Shown: one piece after another, positions 9,684-18,621 of the stretch
Numbering within the stretch: the stretch's first letter is position 1
Layout of the letters: every line of letters begins with the position of its first letter
Assembly: GCA_036502625.1 (NCBI GenBank)
Contig: DASXYG010000095.1
Span: forward strand, 1-64,000
From: DASXYG01 sp036502625
GTDB taxonomy: Bacteria > Actinomycetota > Actinomycetes > Streptosporangiales > Streptosporangiaceae
Direction of reading: 5' to 3'
Length of the DNA stretch: 64,000 nt
Notes under the pieces: model-generated
What the model was told of the DNA's origin: nothing
The model's database searches: none
Seen by the model: the letters and a program-made list of their open reading frames with translations, nothing else
Program-made: the position numbers and the translations under genes

Positions 9684-10730
9684 TCACCGCCAGACCATGT
9701 CGATCTGGTGCTCGAAGTCGTCGTATCCGGCGCGGGCGAACGCGCGGGCCATCGGCACGTTGCCGAGGTCGGTGGACGCCCGGATGCGCGGCGGGTCGGC
9801 CTCGGCGACCAGGAGCCGGGTGCCCTCGGCGAGGATGTCGTCGATGTAGCCCTTGCCGCGGTGCGCGGGCAGCACCCCGATGTACGCGATGATCGCGTTG
9901 TAGGAGTTGCGCGCGGGCACCACGAACCCCACCCCCTCGCCCCCGGGCAGCTCCGCCACGCGGTGCCACTCCAGCGGGCTGGCGTACGACCGGAACTCCC
10001 CGTCGTACTGCCGCATCGCGACCAGCGCCCGCTCCCCGGCCCCCGGCTCACGGACCCCCGCGCCCGCCTCGCCCCCAGCGGCGGCCTCCGTCGCGGCGGT
10101 CTCCGCGACCGCCTCCGCGAGGTCGGCCTGGCTGTGGGCGTCGAGGGTGCCCTCGAGGACGCCGGCCATCAGGCGGCGCATCTCGTCGCGGTCGGTGGCG
10201 CGGAAGCGCAGGCGGCCGGACGGGGCGGGCACCGGTGTGCCCGCGCGCCACTCCAGCCGGAGGCGCTCCACGAACAGCCGCGCCCCGGTGCGTTCGAGCG
10301 CGGCCATGCGGGCCTCCACCGCGGGCCGCACCACCGGGTCGTCCCGCCAGGCCGCGGGCACGAACCTGAGGTACTGCGGCGGCCACACGCCGTCTCCCAC
10401 CGTGGCGGCCAGCGCGGTGCGCACCAGCCGCTCCCCGACGTCGACCGCGTCGGGCGCGCTCTCGTCGAGGTCGAACGTGTCCATCAGGAACGGCTCGGCG
10501 GCGCCGTCGCGCGCCCACCAGGCCAGCCGCGCCACCGGCCGCCCCCCGCGCAGCGCCATCCACATCCAGGACGGCCGCCGCCGGCCCGCGGCCAGGTCGC
10601 CGGCCATCTCGTGGTTCAGGGCGTACGGAAGCCGGTTGAACAGCTCGACCTCCTCCGGCCCCGCGATCGGCCGGATGGTCACCTCGCCCGCGCGCGCACC
10701 GCCGGGCGGGTCAGAATTCGTACGGGTCAT
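9684..10730 (-). CDS. GNAT-family N-acetyltransferase behind a leader peptide
   Basis: 348 residues, longer than a single GNAT domain (about 150), so it is probably a double or N-terminally extended GNAT protein. The acetyl-CoA binding core is in the C-terminal third: VVPARNSYNAIIAYIGVLPA then HRGKGYIDDILAEGTRLL (about residues 270-310), including the R/Q-x-x-G-x-G/A loop as HRGKGY. Substrate unknown. GAGGAG lies 6 bp before the ATG. Upstream are a 21-residue leader ORF and a strong inverted repeat, so expression may be attenuated in response to translation, as for several antibiotic-resistance acetyltransferases; that part is inference. Confidence 0.85.
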   Translation of the reverse strand: MTRTNSDPPGGARAGEVTIRPIAGPEEVELFNRLPYALNHEMAGDLAAGRRRPSWMWMALRGGRPVARLAWWARDGAAEPFLMDTFDLDESAPDAVDVGERLVRTALAATVGDGVWPPQYLRFVPAAWRDDPVVRPAVEARMAALERTGARLFVERLRLEWRAGTPVPAPSGRLRFRATDRDEMRRLMAGVLEGTLDAHSQADLAEAVAETAATEAAAGGEAGAGVREPGAGERALVAMRQYDGEFRSYASPLEWHRVAELPGGEGVGFVVPARNSYNAIIAYIGVLPAHRGKGYIDDILAEGTRLLVAEADPPRIRASTDLGNVPMARAFARAGYDDFEHQIDMVWR

Positions 10731-10749
10731 GGCACTCCTCGAACGAGCG

Positions 10750-10800
10750 CACGCCGCGAGGCCGGCTCAGCGCCGGTCGGCTCCCCGGTCTCGCGGCGTG
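10750..10800 (-). promoter_or_regulatory. Attenuator-like inverted repeat before the GNAT gene
   Basis: The arms CACGCCGCGAG (10750-10760) and CTCGCGGCGTG (10790-10800) are perfectly complementary over 11 bp. They enclose a GC-rich loop with a smaller GCCGGC/GCCGGT pairing. On the minus strand the hairpin starts inside the last codons of the leader ORF and ends 20 bp before the acetyltransferase ATG. A ribosome stalled in the leader would change its folding. No U-tract follows, so occlusion of the ribosome-binding site is as likely as transcription termination. Confidence 0.6.
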
Positions 10801-10832
10801 GCAACCAGGATCAAGACGCTGACGTAGTTCAT
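10767..10832 (-). CDS. 21-residue leader peptide MNYVSVLILVATPRDRGADRR
   Basis: This tiny ORF has the strongest ribosome-binding site in the neighbourhood: AAGGAGGAA, 6 bp before the ATG. It encodes a hydrophobic N-terminus (NYVSVLILVA) followed by an Arg/Asp-rich tail. It ends 36 bp before the acetyltransferase start, and its 3' end forms one arm of the 11-bp inverted repeat. Such a well-primed short ORF before a probable resistance gene looks like a regulatory leader rather than a functional protein. No homologue is recognised. Confidence 0.55.
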   Translation of the reverse strand: MNYVSVLILVATPRDRGADRR

Positions 10833-11007
10833 CGCGTTCCTCCTTCGCATCGCGGCCCCCGACCCTCGGCCCGGCCGGTCGGCACCCAGCTTCGGAGACG
10901 GCCGCGCCCGCGCGCAACGTGTTTTCCCGGTTGTCCACAGGGCCGCACCCGGTTCCGTTAGGTTGAGTGCCGCTCCGGTGGGTTCACGACGTACGGGAGG
11001 TTCCGCC

Positions 11008-11379
11008 GTGCTGTACGCCGACGGTTTACTCGGCCTGGTCCTGCTCGGTTTGTGGCTGTTCTGCCTGTTCGACGTCATCAGCACCGACCCCGCGGACTGC
11101 CGCAACCTGCCGAAGCTCGGCTGGCTGATGATCGTGCTGATCCTCCCGGACATCGGGTCGCTCCTGTGGCTCGTCGCCGGGCGCCCCCGTACGGAGACGC
11201 GCCAGGGCGCGGCCGCGCCGTACCCGGAGTACGAGCGCCCCGGCAGGTTCGCCGCCACGAACCCCGACGACGACGAGGAGTTCCTGCGGAAGTGCCGCGA
11301 GCGCGCGGAGGAGCAGCGCCGCACCTACCGCGAGCGGCAGCGCGCCGAGCAGGAGAACGACGACCCGCCGGAGGCGTAG
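11008..11379 (+). CDS. PLDc_N-domain membrane protein
   Basis: 123 residues. Two membrane helices (DGLLGLVLLGLWLFCLFDVI and LGWLMIVLILPDIGSLLWLV) match the PLDc_N motif found at the N-terminus of cardiolipin synthases and as stand-alone small membrane proteins in actinobacteria. The CR-rich loop STDPADCRNLPKLGWL lies between them. The tail (residues 65-123) is acidic and charged with predicted helix. No phospholipase HKD motif is present, so it is not itself a phospholipase. GTG start with GGGAGG 7 bp upstream; a longer frame from 10963 lacks a good site. Confidence 0.8.
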   Translation: MLYADGLLGLVLLGLWLFCLFDVISTDPADCRNLPKLGWLMIVLILPDIGSLLWLVAGRPRTETRQGAAAPYPEYERPGRFAATNPDDDEEFLRKCRERAEEQRRTYRERQRAEQENDDPPEA

Positions 11380-11382
11380 CGC

Positions 11383-12339
11383 TCAGAAGTCCGGGGTGAG
11401 CGCCACCTTCAGCCGTCCGACGGCCGGCCGCCCGTAGCGTTCGAACGCCTCCTCGGCGCGCGACATGGGGAACACGTCGGTGATGTAGGAGTCGAGCAGC
11501 TCCGGGTGGGCGTGGACGTACTCCTCGCCGGCGCCGAGGAACCGCGGCCAGTCGAGTGTCGTGCCCGACTGCATGGTGAGCTGCTTGCGCAGGAACGGCC
11601 GCATCGGCACCACGTAGTACTCCTCGGGCAGCCCGAACACGAACAGGTGGCCGTACTGCGCCAGGGCGTCGATGCCGTCGGCCACGATCTCCTGGTTGTG
11701 GCCGATCGCGTCGACGACCAGCGCGGGCCGCTTGTCGTCGGCCAGGTCGCCGCGCGCCCACTGCCGGGCGTTGCCGGTCACCAGCTCGTCGACGCCGAAC
11801 GTGGTGGCCAGGTCCGTACGGTCGACCCGGTCGACGCCGGTGACCGTCGCGCCCATCGACTTCAGGATGTGCGTGAACAGCAGGCCGAGCGGGCCGAGCC
11901 CGAGCACCGCGACCCGCACGCCGCGGACGTCCGGCACCCGGTCGAGCGCGCTGAGCACGGTGCCGACCGGCTGGATGATCGTCGACCGTACGTCGTCGAG
12001 GTCGCCGGCGAGCCGGTGCATCGAGCGCGCCGGGTTCACGAAGTACTCCGACAGGCCGTTGAAGTCGCGGGCGATGCCGACGACGCGGCAGCCCTCGGGG
12101 AAGCCCGCCGCGCGTGAGGCCACGACCTCGCCGACCACCTCGTGCAGCGGCACGCCCACCTGGCCGACCTGCATGTGGTCGATGTCGACGATGCCGCGGA
12201 ACTTCGGGAGGTCGCTGCCGCAGATCGCCCCGGCGCCCGTACGGACGAGCACCTCGCCATCGCGCAGCGCGGCCGCGTCAGGCGTGCGGACCTCGACGCG
12301 CTCGAACCGGCCAGGACCTGGTTGGCGCAGCGCCCACAT
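11383..12339 (-). CDS. Zinc-dependent medium-chain alcohol dehydrogenase-like protein
   Basis: 318 residues, shorter than the usual 340-370. The catalytic zinc ligands are visible in GAICGSDLPKFRG (Cys near 38) and PLHEVVGEV (His-Glu near 64). The region that normally holds four cysteines for the structural zinc is missing, which explains the short length. The NAD(P) Rossmann motif is VAVLGLGPLGLLFTHIL (about residues 143-159). Sorbitol, threonine or glucose dehydrogenase relatives are possible; the substrate is unknown. It is convergent with the PLDc_N gene (3-bp gap) and divergent from the FAD oxidoreductase. Confidence 0.83.
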   Translation of the reverse strand: MWALRQPGPGRFERVEVRTPDAAALRDGEVLVRTGAGAICGSDLPKFRGIVDIDHMQVGQVGVPLHEVVGEVVASRAAGFPEGCRVVGIARDFNGLSEYFVNPARSMHRLAGDLDDVRSTIIQPVGTVLSALDRVPDVRGVRVAVLGLGPLGLLFTHILKSMGATVTGVDRVDRTDLATTFGVDELVTGNARQWARGDLADDKRPALVVDAIGHNQEIVADGIDALAQYGHLFVFGLPEEYYVVPMRPFLRKQLTMQSGTTLDWPRFLGAGEEYVHAHPELLDSYITDVFPMSRAEEAFERYGRPAVGRLKVALTPDF

Positions 12340-12467
12340 GGCGATCCCTTCGTTCGTGCCGGCGTCATACCGGACGGTTTGTCCCGCCCGAGATTACGTC
12401 CGCGCGCGCCGCGATCAATGGCCGGGGGCTGTTGACGCGGCGATGCGCGTCCTATGGAGTGTGGGCC

Positions 12468-13625
12468 ATGCGCGTCTGTGTCATCGGTTGCGGCGTGATC
12501 GGCGCCGCGCTCGCCTGGCGGCTCTCCGAGAGCGCCGCGAACGCCATCGTCGTCGACTCCGCGGGGCCGGGCACCGGCACCACGGCCGTGAGCTTCGCGT
12601 GGGCCAACGCGAACGGGAAACGGCCGCGCGGCTACTTCGAGCTCAACCGCGCGGGGATGCGCGAGTACGACCGGGTCGCCGAGGAGCTCGGCGACGCGTC
12701 CTGGCGGCACAATGGCGGCCGCCTGGCCACGGCGGGCCACACCCCGGAGATCGCCGACCTGGTAGCCGAGATGTCCGCCTGGGGCTACCCCGCGGAGCTG
12801 CTCGACGCCCGGCGGGTGCACCGCGACCTGGAGCCGTCCGTACACCTGGGCGACCCCGACCTCCCGGTGGGCTACTTCCCCGCGGAGTTCTGCGTGGACG
12901 CCGTCCCGCTGACGACCGCCCTGGTACGGCAGGCGGCCAGGCGCGGCGCCCGCTTCCAGTTCGGCACCCCGGTCACGGGCATCACGCCGTGCCCCGCCGG
13001 ATTCACGGTGACGCTGGCCGACGGCACCACGATCACCGCGGACGCGGTCGTCAACGCGACCGGCCCCGCGGCCTCTGCTATCGGCGCCTTCGCGGGCCGC
13101 CCCCTGCCGATGGCGTCCACCCGCGGCACCACAACGCTCGTCCGCGCCGACAACCACCCCGTCCGCCACATAATCCACACCAGGTCCCTAGCCATCCGCC
13201 CCGAGGGCCCCAACCACCTTCGCCTCCACGTCGACTCACACGACGAGGCCCTGACAACCGCCGCCCTCGCCACGACCACGCGCACCCCAGGCGCCCCCGC
13301 AACCGGCACCCTCAAGGCAGGCACCGCCACTCCCTCAGCCGCCGACCTGGCCGAGGACCTGTCATCCCGCCTCCGCACCCTGCTCCCCGGCCTGATCGGC
13401 GCCCACACCACCGCCACCTACGCCGGCATCCGCCCCATCCCCGCAGACGGCCTAACCTCAGCCGGCCCCGTCCCAGAAACCCCCGGCCTGTACGAGGCGG
13501 TAACCCACAGCGGCATAACCCTGGCCCCCCTCCTGGCCCGCCTCCTAGCCACAGAAATCACCACAGGCAAAGCCGACCCCCTCCTCAAAGACTTCCGCCC
13601 CTCCCGCTTCCCCACCACCCCGTAA
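12468..13625 (+). CDS. DAO-family FAD-dependent oxidoreductase
   Basis: 385 residues. The N-terminal Rossmann motif is VCVIGCGVIGAALAWRL, followed by the family segment TTAVSFAWANANGKRP and a mid-protein NATGPAASAIGAF. The C-terminal TYAGIRPIPADGLTSAGPVP and THSGITLAPLLARLLA are typical of D-amino-acid/glycine oxidase-like enzymes (DadA, ThiO relatives). It would oxidise a small amine or amino acid. Start ATG at 12468 has GGAG 8 bp upstream; the longer frame upstream overlaps the divergent dehydrogenase promoter. A dense repeat field begins immediately after the stop. Confidence 0.88.
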   Translation: MRVCVIGCGVIGAALAWRLSESAANAIVVDSAGPGTGTTAVSFAWANANGKRPRGYFELNRAGMREYDRVAEELGDASWRHNGGRLATAGHTPEIADLVAEMSAWGYPAELLDARRVHRDLEPSVHLGDPDLPVGYFPAEFCVDAVPLTTALVRQAARRGARFQFGTPVTGITPCPAGFTVTLADGTTITADAVVNATGPAASAIGAFAGRPLPMASTRGTTTLVRADNHPVRHIIHTRSLAIRPEGPNHLRLHVDSHDEALTTAALATTTRTPGAPATGTLKAGTATPSAADLAEDLSSRLRTLLPGLIGAHTTATYAGIRPIPADGLTSAGPVPETPGLYEAVTHSGITLAPLLARLLATEITTGKADPLLKDFRPSRFPTTP

Positions 13626-14279
13626 CCCCCGCGCCACGCACCTCCCCGCGGGCCTCGCGTCCCGCATCCCTTGCGCCACGTACCTCCCCCGCGGGCCTCG
13701 CAGCCCCTCACCCCTCGCCCTGCGCCCCGCCTCGCGTCCCGCGCCTCTCGCCTCGCGTCCCGCGTCCCTTGCGCCACGCACCTCCCCTGCGGGCCTCGCA
13801 GCCCTTCACTTCTCGCCCTGGCCCCCGCCTCGCGTCCCGCGCCTCACGTCCCGCGCCTCGCGCCCCTTGCGCCACGTGTCTCCCCCGCGGGCCTCGCAGC
13901 CCTTCGCTTCTCGCCCTGCCCCCCGCCTTCCCTTTGCGCCTTCCGCTGCGCCCCTCCGTGCCTCCCCTTCTCCTCACGCCCTCCTCTCGCGCCTCCCACG
14001 CGTCCAGCGGCAGAGCCCCAGGCCCTCGGCCCGCCGCCCCCTGCATCTCCACGCAGGCACAAGCGGGATGGAAAGCCTTGCCCCGGACGCGCGCGGGAGA
14101 GCGCTCCCCCTTCACTCCGCAGCCTCCGGACCCCAGGCGCTGAGCCCCGCAGGGGGCGCACCCTCAGACACGCACCGAGACCTGGAAGGGACGCGAGGCA
14201 CGGGCACGGCGCCCGAGGCGGGCGCAAGGCGAGAAGCGACCGGCTACGAGGCCCACGGGGGAGACACGTGGCGCAGGGG
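13626..14279. repeat. 39-bp repeat family, tandem at 98-bp spacing, in a gene-free stretch
   Basis: Three full copies of a 39-bp element begin with CCCTTGCGCCACGTACC and end with GGGCCTCGCAGCCC. They lie at 13668-13706, 13766-13804 and 13864-13902, exactly 98 bp apart, so the larger unit is a 98-bp tandem repeat. A partial copy sits at 13626-13663. A further copy in opposite orientation lies at 14242-14278, directly after the MFS stop codon, and its flanks also match those of the 13864 copy. Long open frames through this region carry repeated LRGPRGRxVAQG-like strings and are repeat artefacts. The same 39-bp element recurs at 52.9 kb. No gene is supported here. Confidence 0.85.
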
Positions 14280-15602
14280 TTAAGCCGCGGCCGGGGCCGG
14301 GGTGAAGTGGTCTCTGCCGCGGTAGAGGAGGACCGATGCGAGGGAGATCGCGCCCATTACGACCAGGAAGACGGCTACCAAGAGGTACGGGGGGTGGCTT
14401 GCCTGGTACAGGGCCGTGGCGGCTACCGGGGCCAGGCCGCCGCCCAGGACGCCGGAGAGTTGGTACGCGACCGAGATTCCGGTGTTGCGGACTCGTGCCG
14501 GGAACCAGGAGGCGATCAGCGTCGAGACCCCGCCGTACGCGATGCTGCTCGTCACCATCACCAAGGTCATGCCCAGCCACATCGGGGCGACCGCGCCCGT
14601 ATTGGTGAGCCAGAACATCGGGAAGCTGAACACGATGCCGGCGCCGACGCCCCAGTTCACCACCTTGCGCACCCCGTACCGGTCGCCCAGCAGGCCCGCG
14701 ATCGGGGTGGCCACCACGGAGACCAGGCCGGTGAACGTGACCCCGTTGAGCAGGTCGGCGCGGCTGAACAGGTGCTGGTCGGTGCCGTAGAAGATCATGA
14801 ACTCGCTGGCCAGGTAGAAGCCGGAGATGGTGATCAGTACGGCGCCCACCGCGAGCAGCAGCGCACGCCAGTGGCCGCGCAGGACCTCGGCCAGCGGCAC
14901 CCGGGCGCGCTTCTCGTCCCGCTTCAGCCGGGTGAACTCCGGCGACTCCTCGACCCTCCGCCGCACCAGGAAGCCGATCACGATCAGCGGCGCGGACAGC
15001 AGGAACGGCACCCGCCAGCCCCACGCGTCCATCTGCCCGGGCGACAGCACGGCCAGTACGGCGAACACGCCCGTGGAGATCATCAGCGCCAGCGACGAGC
15101 TGGTCTGCGGGAACGATCCGTAGAACACGCGGTGCCGGCGCGGCGCGTGCTCGACGGCGATCAGCACCGCACCGCCCCACTCGCCGCCCACCCCGAACGA
15201 CTGGAGGAACCGCAGCACGGTCAGCAGCACCGGCGCGGCCACCCCGATCGACGCGTACCCCGGCAGCAGCCCGATCAGGACCGTGCAGACGCCCATCATC
15301 GTGAGCGTCACGATCAGCACGGCCTTCCGCCCCACGCGGTCGCCGACGTGGCCGAACACGATCGCGCCCAACGGCCGCGCCACGGACCCGGCGGCGTACG
15401 TGCCGAAGGCCAGCAGCGTCCCGGTGCCGTGCCCGTACGTCGGGAAGAAGACGCCGCCGAACACCAGCGAGGCGGCGGTCGAGTAGACATAGAAGTCGTA
15501 CCACTCGATGGTCGTGCCGATCAGCGAGGCCAGCGCGATGCGGCGTACGGTGCGCCGCTCGACCCGGGGGTCCGTGTCCAGTGCGTCACGGTTGGTCGCC
15601 AT
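14280..15602 (-). CDS. MFS metabolite:H+ symporter (MHS/ShiA-ProP type)
   Basis: 440 residues with twelve predicted helices. The first segment SLIGTTIEWYDFYVYSTAAS is diagnostic of the metabolite:H+ symporter family, as are GHVGDRVGRKAVLIVTL after helix 2 and the long central loop RRRVEESPEFTRLKRDEKRA. Relatives import shikimate, ketoglutarate, citrate or betaines; the substrate is not deducible. ATG at 15602 was chosen because the conserved N-terminus begins shortly after it; an upstream start at 15638 would add 12 unconserved residues. The stop codon touches a copy of the 39-bp repeat. Confidence 0.9.
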   Translation of the reverse strand: MATNRDALDTDPRVERRTVRRIALASLIGTTIEWYDFYVYSTAASLVFGGVFFPTYGHGTGTLLAFGTYAAGSVARPLGAIVFGHVGDRVGRKAVLIVTLTMMGVCTVLIGLLPGYASIGVAAPVLLTVLRFLQSFGVGGEWGGAVLIAVEHAPRRHRVFYGSFPQTSSSLALMISTGVFAVLAVLSPGQMDAWGWRVPFLLSAPLIVIGFLVRRRVEESPEFTRLKRDEKRARVPLAEVLRGHWRALLLAVGAVLITISGFYLASEFMIFYGTDQHLFSRADLLNGVTFTGLVSVVATPIAGLLGDRYGVRKVVNWGVGAGIVFSFPMFWLTNTGAVAPMWLGMTLVMVTSSIAYGGVSTLIASWFPARVRNTGISVAYQLSGVLGGGLAPVAATALYQASHPPYLLVAVFLVVMGAISLASVLLYRGRDHFTPAPAAA

Positions 15603-15696
15603 CGCCCGATCATGGACGGGCCGCGCCGAACCCGTCAATGACCCGTCGCCGCCGGAGCGACGGCCTTATGCGCGCCGCCGCTCCGGTGCGGCCGGT

Positions 15697-16125
15697 TCAG
15701 CGGTAGCGCACCTGCGCGTCGCTGCTCCCCCGGGTGCTCAGCGCGCCGTTCCTGTGCTTGAACACGTGCAGCTTGTAGTACGCGCCGCGGTGCTTGGGCG
15801 CCCACAGCTTCACGTAGCCGCTCGCGCCCGCCGTCTTGTGGCCGGCGTGGTGCCACTTGCCGTGCGGCCACTTCCAGTAGATGTGCACGCTCGCACGGCT
15901 CATGTCGAGCCAGCGGCCGTCGTAGTAGACCTGCCCGTGGCCGCGCAGCCAGATGTGGCGCGCCGTGGCGCCGTACGACGAGATGCGCGTGCGCGTCTTG
16001 TGCCACGTCGCGGCGTGCGCGGCCGCGGCCGAAGGCGCGTGGGCCGGCGCCGCCTGCGCGGGCGCGGCCACCAGCGTCCCGGCACCGATGGCCACCGCGG
16101 CGGCGGCCGAAAGCGTCCTGTTCAC
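15697..16125 (-). CDS. Small secreted protein of unknown function
   Basis: 142 residues. A signal peptide covers about residues 1-25, ending LVAAPAQA before an Ala/Pro-rich mature N-terminus. The mature part is rich in His, Trp, Tyr and basic residues (YWKWPHGKWHHAGHKTAG) with a regular aromatic pattern suggesting a small beta-rich extracellular domain. No family is recognised. GTG start with GGGAGGAG a few bases upstream. The promoter region is shared with the divergent metallo-hydrolase gene. Confidence 0.75.
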   Translation of the reverse strand: MNRTLSAAAAVAIGAGTLVAAPAQAAPAHAPSAAAAHAATWHKTRTRISSYGATARHIWLRGHGQVYYDGRWLDMSRASVHIYWKWPHGKWHHAGHKTAGASGYVKLWAPKHRGAYYKLHVFKHRNGALSTRGSSDAQVRYR

Positions 16126-16255
16126 CAAGTCTCCTCCCGATCGATGAGCGCCAGTGTGACGCGCACGGTCCCTACCCGGTTCCCGTGCGTGACGACGCCC
16201 GTACGGGCCCGCGACGTACGATGCCCGCGCGAAGGCGATCTTGCGGAGGTGCGCG

Positions 16256-17122
16256 ATGCGGCGGTGGCGGATCGGGGACGTGACGGTGACGAAGGTCGTC
16301 GAGCTCGAGGCGACCGGCGGCATGAGGTTCGTGCTGCCGCAGGCCACGCGGGACGCGGTGGCCGGCATGACATGGCTGCGGCCGTCCTTCATGACGGACG
16401 AGGGGCGGCTCAAGTCGAGCGTGCACGCGCTCGTCGTGGAGACCCCCACGCGGCGGATCGTCGTGGACACCGGGCTCGGCAACGGGAAGCAGGGCCGGGC
16501 GGTGCCGCCGTGGAACGGCCTCGACCTGCCGTTCCTCGACGACCTCGCCGCGGCCGGCTACCCGCCGGAGTCGATCGACACCGTCGTGTGCACCCACCTG
16601 CACGTCGACCACGTCGGCTGGAACACCCGGCTCGACGACGGCGGCCACTGGGTGCCCACGTTCCCGAACGCCCGCTACCTGTTCGTACGCGAGGAGTTCG
16701 CGCACTGGCGTTCGGTGGCCGCGGCCGAACCGGACGGCGAGCGCGCCGCGGTCTTCGCCGACTCCGTACGCCCGGTCGACGACGCGGGCCTCGTCGACCT
16801 CGTCGGCGCCGACCACGCGGTGTGCGACGAGGTCCGGCTGGTGCCCACCACCGGCCACACGCCGGGCCACGCCAGCGTGCTGATCACGTCCGGCGGCGAG
16901 GAGGCGCTGATCACCGGCGACTTCCTGCACCACCCGTGCCAGTTCGCCCGCCCCGACTGGGCCGCCACCCCCGACTGGGACGCGGAGATGTCCACCCGTA
17001 CGCGCAATGAGGCGTTCGCCCGCCTGGCCAACCGCGGCACGCTGGTGATCGGCACCCACTTCGCCGACCCGTCGTCCGGTCACGTCGTCCGCGACGGCGA
17101 CGCCTTCCGCCTGGAGGCCTGA
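16256..17122 (+). CDS. MBL-fold metallo-hydrolase
   Basis: 288 residues. The metal-binding motif THLHVDHVGWN (HxHxDH) lies near residue 115, with further ligands in TTGHTPGHAS (near 200) and ITGDFLHH (near 220), and GTHFADPSSGH at the end. This is the pattern of N-acyl-homoserine-lactonase/quorum-quenching-like and related hydrolases; the substrate is unknown. Start ATG has GGAGG 6 bp upstream. The 3' end overlaps the convergent MFS pump gene by 43 bp. Confidence 0.88.
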   Translation: MRRWRIGDVTVTKVVELEATGGMRFVLPQATRDAVAGMTWLRPSFMTDEGRLKSSVHALVVETPTRRIVVDTGLGNGKQGRAVPPWNGLDLPFLDDLAAAGYPPESIDTVVCTHLHVDHVGWNTRLDDGGHWVPTFPNARYLFVREEFAHWRSVAAAEPDGERAAVFADSVRPVDDAGLVDLVGADHAVCDEVRLVPTTGHTPGHASVLITSGGEEALITGDFLHHPCQFARPDWAATPDWDAEMSTRTRNEAFARLANRGTLVIGTHFADPSSGHVVRDGDAFRLEA

Positions 17123-18495
17123 AGCCCGCCCGCCGCCACGGCCAGCACCAGAGCCGCCGCCGTCAGGAACCAGGCGGCGCCGTGGAACCCCCGTACGGGA
17201 TCGGCGCCGCCCGCGGTCTGGACGATCAGCGCGACGACCGCGACGCCGAAGGACGCGCCGAGCTGGTTCAGCATGTACAGCACCGAGCTGCCCTGCGGCA
17301 CGAGCGCGGCGGGCAGCGCCTCGTACAGCGAGCCCATCGTCGGCGCGCCCACGAACCCCAGGCCCGCGCCCACCGCGACCGCGGCGAGCACCGGCCAGAA
17401 GCCGGGCGCGGCGGCGCCGGTCCACGTGAACCCGTACGCGCCGGCCGCCGCGGCCAGCGCGCCCGTACGCACGACGGCGCGGGTGCCGAACCGTACGGCC
17501 AGCCGCCCGGCGAGCGGCGCGGCGACCGCCGAGCTCACGCCGAACGGCGCCACCAGCAGCCCGGCGGCCAGCGCGCCGGCGCCGCGCGCCTGCTGGTCGT
17601 ACAGCGGCAGCGCGAACAGCAGGGCGAACATCGCCAGGCCGGTCACCGCCATGACCGCGACGCGCGGCGCGAAGCCGGGCCGGGCGAACAGCCGCAGGTC
17701 GATCAGCGGCGGCGTGCGCCGCACCCGCAGCGCGCGCACGGCGTACGCGGCGAGCAGCACGGCGCCGGCGGCCAGCGGCACGAGCACCGCGGGCGACGCG
17801 AACCCCGCCCGGTCGCCGGCCCGCGACAGCGCCAGCACCACCACGCCGAACCCCGGCGTGACAACGGCCGCGCCGATGAGGTCGAGCCGGGCACGCGGCC
17901 GGCCGGGGTCCGGCGCGTCGGCGGGCAGCAGCCGTACGGATCCGGCCAGCGCGGCCAGGCCGATCGGCAGGTTGATCAGGAACAGCCACCGCCAGCCGAG
18001 CCCCTGGAGCACGACGCCGCCGACGACCGGCCCGAGCACCGGGCCCAGCGACAGGACCCCGGCCATGAGCGCCATCACCCGTCCGGCGCGGCCCGGCCCG
18101 GCGGCGCGCGCCAGCAGGATCAGGACCAGCGGGTCGAGCACGCCCGCGCCGATGCCCTGGAGGACCCGGAACACGATCAGCGCCGGCACGTCCCAGGCCA
18201 GCCCGCACGCGAGCGAGGCGCCGAGGAACAGCACCAGGCCGAACAGCCACAGGCGGCGGCCACCGAACCGGTCGGCGGCCCACGCGGTGATCGGGATCGT
18301 GGCGGTCAACGCGAGCAGGTAGCCGGTCGAGACCCACCCGATCGTGGTCAGCGGCGCCGCGAACGCCGCGCCCAGCGTGTCGGCGCCGACGGCCACCATC
18401 GTGCCGTCGAGGATGCCCATGACCCCGCCGAGCAGCACCACCGCGACCAGCTTGTACAGGGCGGGATCAGCGAGGTCCCGCGTCTCCGCGACCAT
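17080..18495 (-). CDS. MFS drug efflux pump (DHA2, 14-helix type)
   Basis: 471 residues with about fourteen predicted helices. The N-terminal motif LDGTMVAVGADTLGAAF is the DHA2 version of motif D1; RFGGRRLWLFGLVLFLGASL and LQGIGAGVLDPLVLIL (motif C-like GxGPxxGG follows as LGPVLGPVVGG) support an antiporter. It probably exports a lipophilic toxicant. ATG has GGAGGACG about 8 bp upstream. The divergent TetR gene is the obvious regulator. The end overlaps the MBL gene by 43 bp. Confidence 0.9.
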   Translation of the reverse strand: MVAETRDLADPALYKLVAVVLLGGVMGILDGTMVAVGADTLGAAFAAPLTTIGWVSTGYLLALTATIPITAWAADRFGGRRLWLFGLVLFLGASLACGLAWDVPALIVFRVLQGIGAGVLDPLVLILLARAAGPGRAGRVMALMAGVLSLGPVLGPVVGGVVLQGLGWRWLFLINLPIGLAALAGSVRLLPADAPDPGRPRARLDLIGAAVVTPGFGVVVLALSRAGDRAGFASPAVLVPLAAGAVLLAAYAVRALRVRRTPPLIDLRLFARPGFAPRVAVMAVTGLAMFALLFALPLYDQQARGAGALAAGLLVAPFGVSSAVAAPLAGRLAVRFGTRAVVRTGALAAAAGAYGFTWTGAAAPGFWPVLAAVAVGAGLGFVGAPTMGSLYEALPAALVPQGSSVLYMLNQLGASFGVAVVALIVQTAGGADPVRGFHGAAWFLTAAALVLAVAAGGLQASRRKASPSRTT

Positions 18496-18621
18496 GTGCG
18501 ACGTCCTCCAAAGTAGACCCGTGAGTTCAGATCGGAAGACTACTCGGTATTGGACTGTACGGTATGCATGCCTGGACTCACCGGTACAGAACGAGGGACG
18601 GAATCCGGTAGGGTCGAGGCC

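Noticed and set aside
13671..15641. Long plus-strand frame with repeated short strings
   Set aside because: It runs through the 39-bp repeat field and then antisense to the MFS gene; the repeated peptides are a by-product of the DNA repeats.
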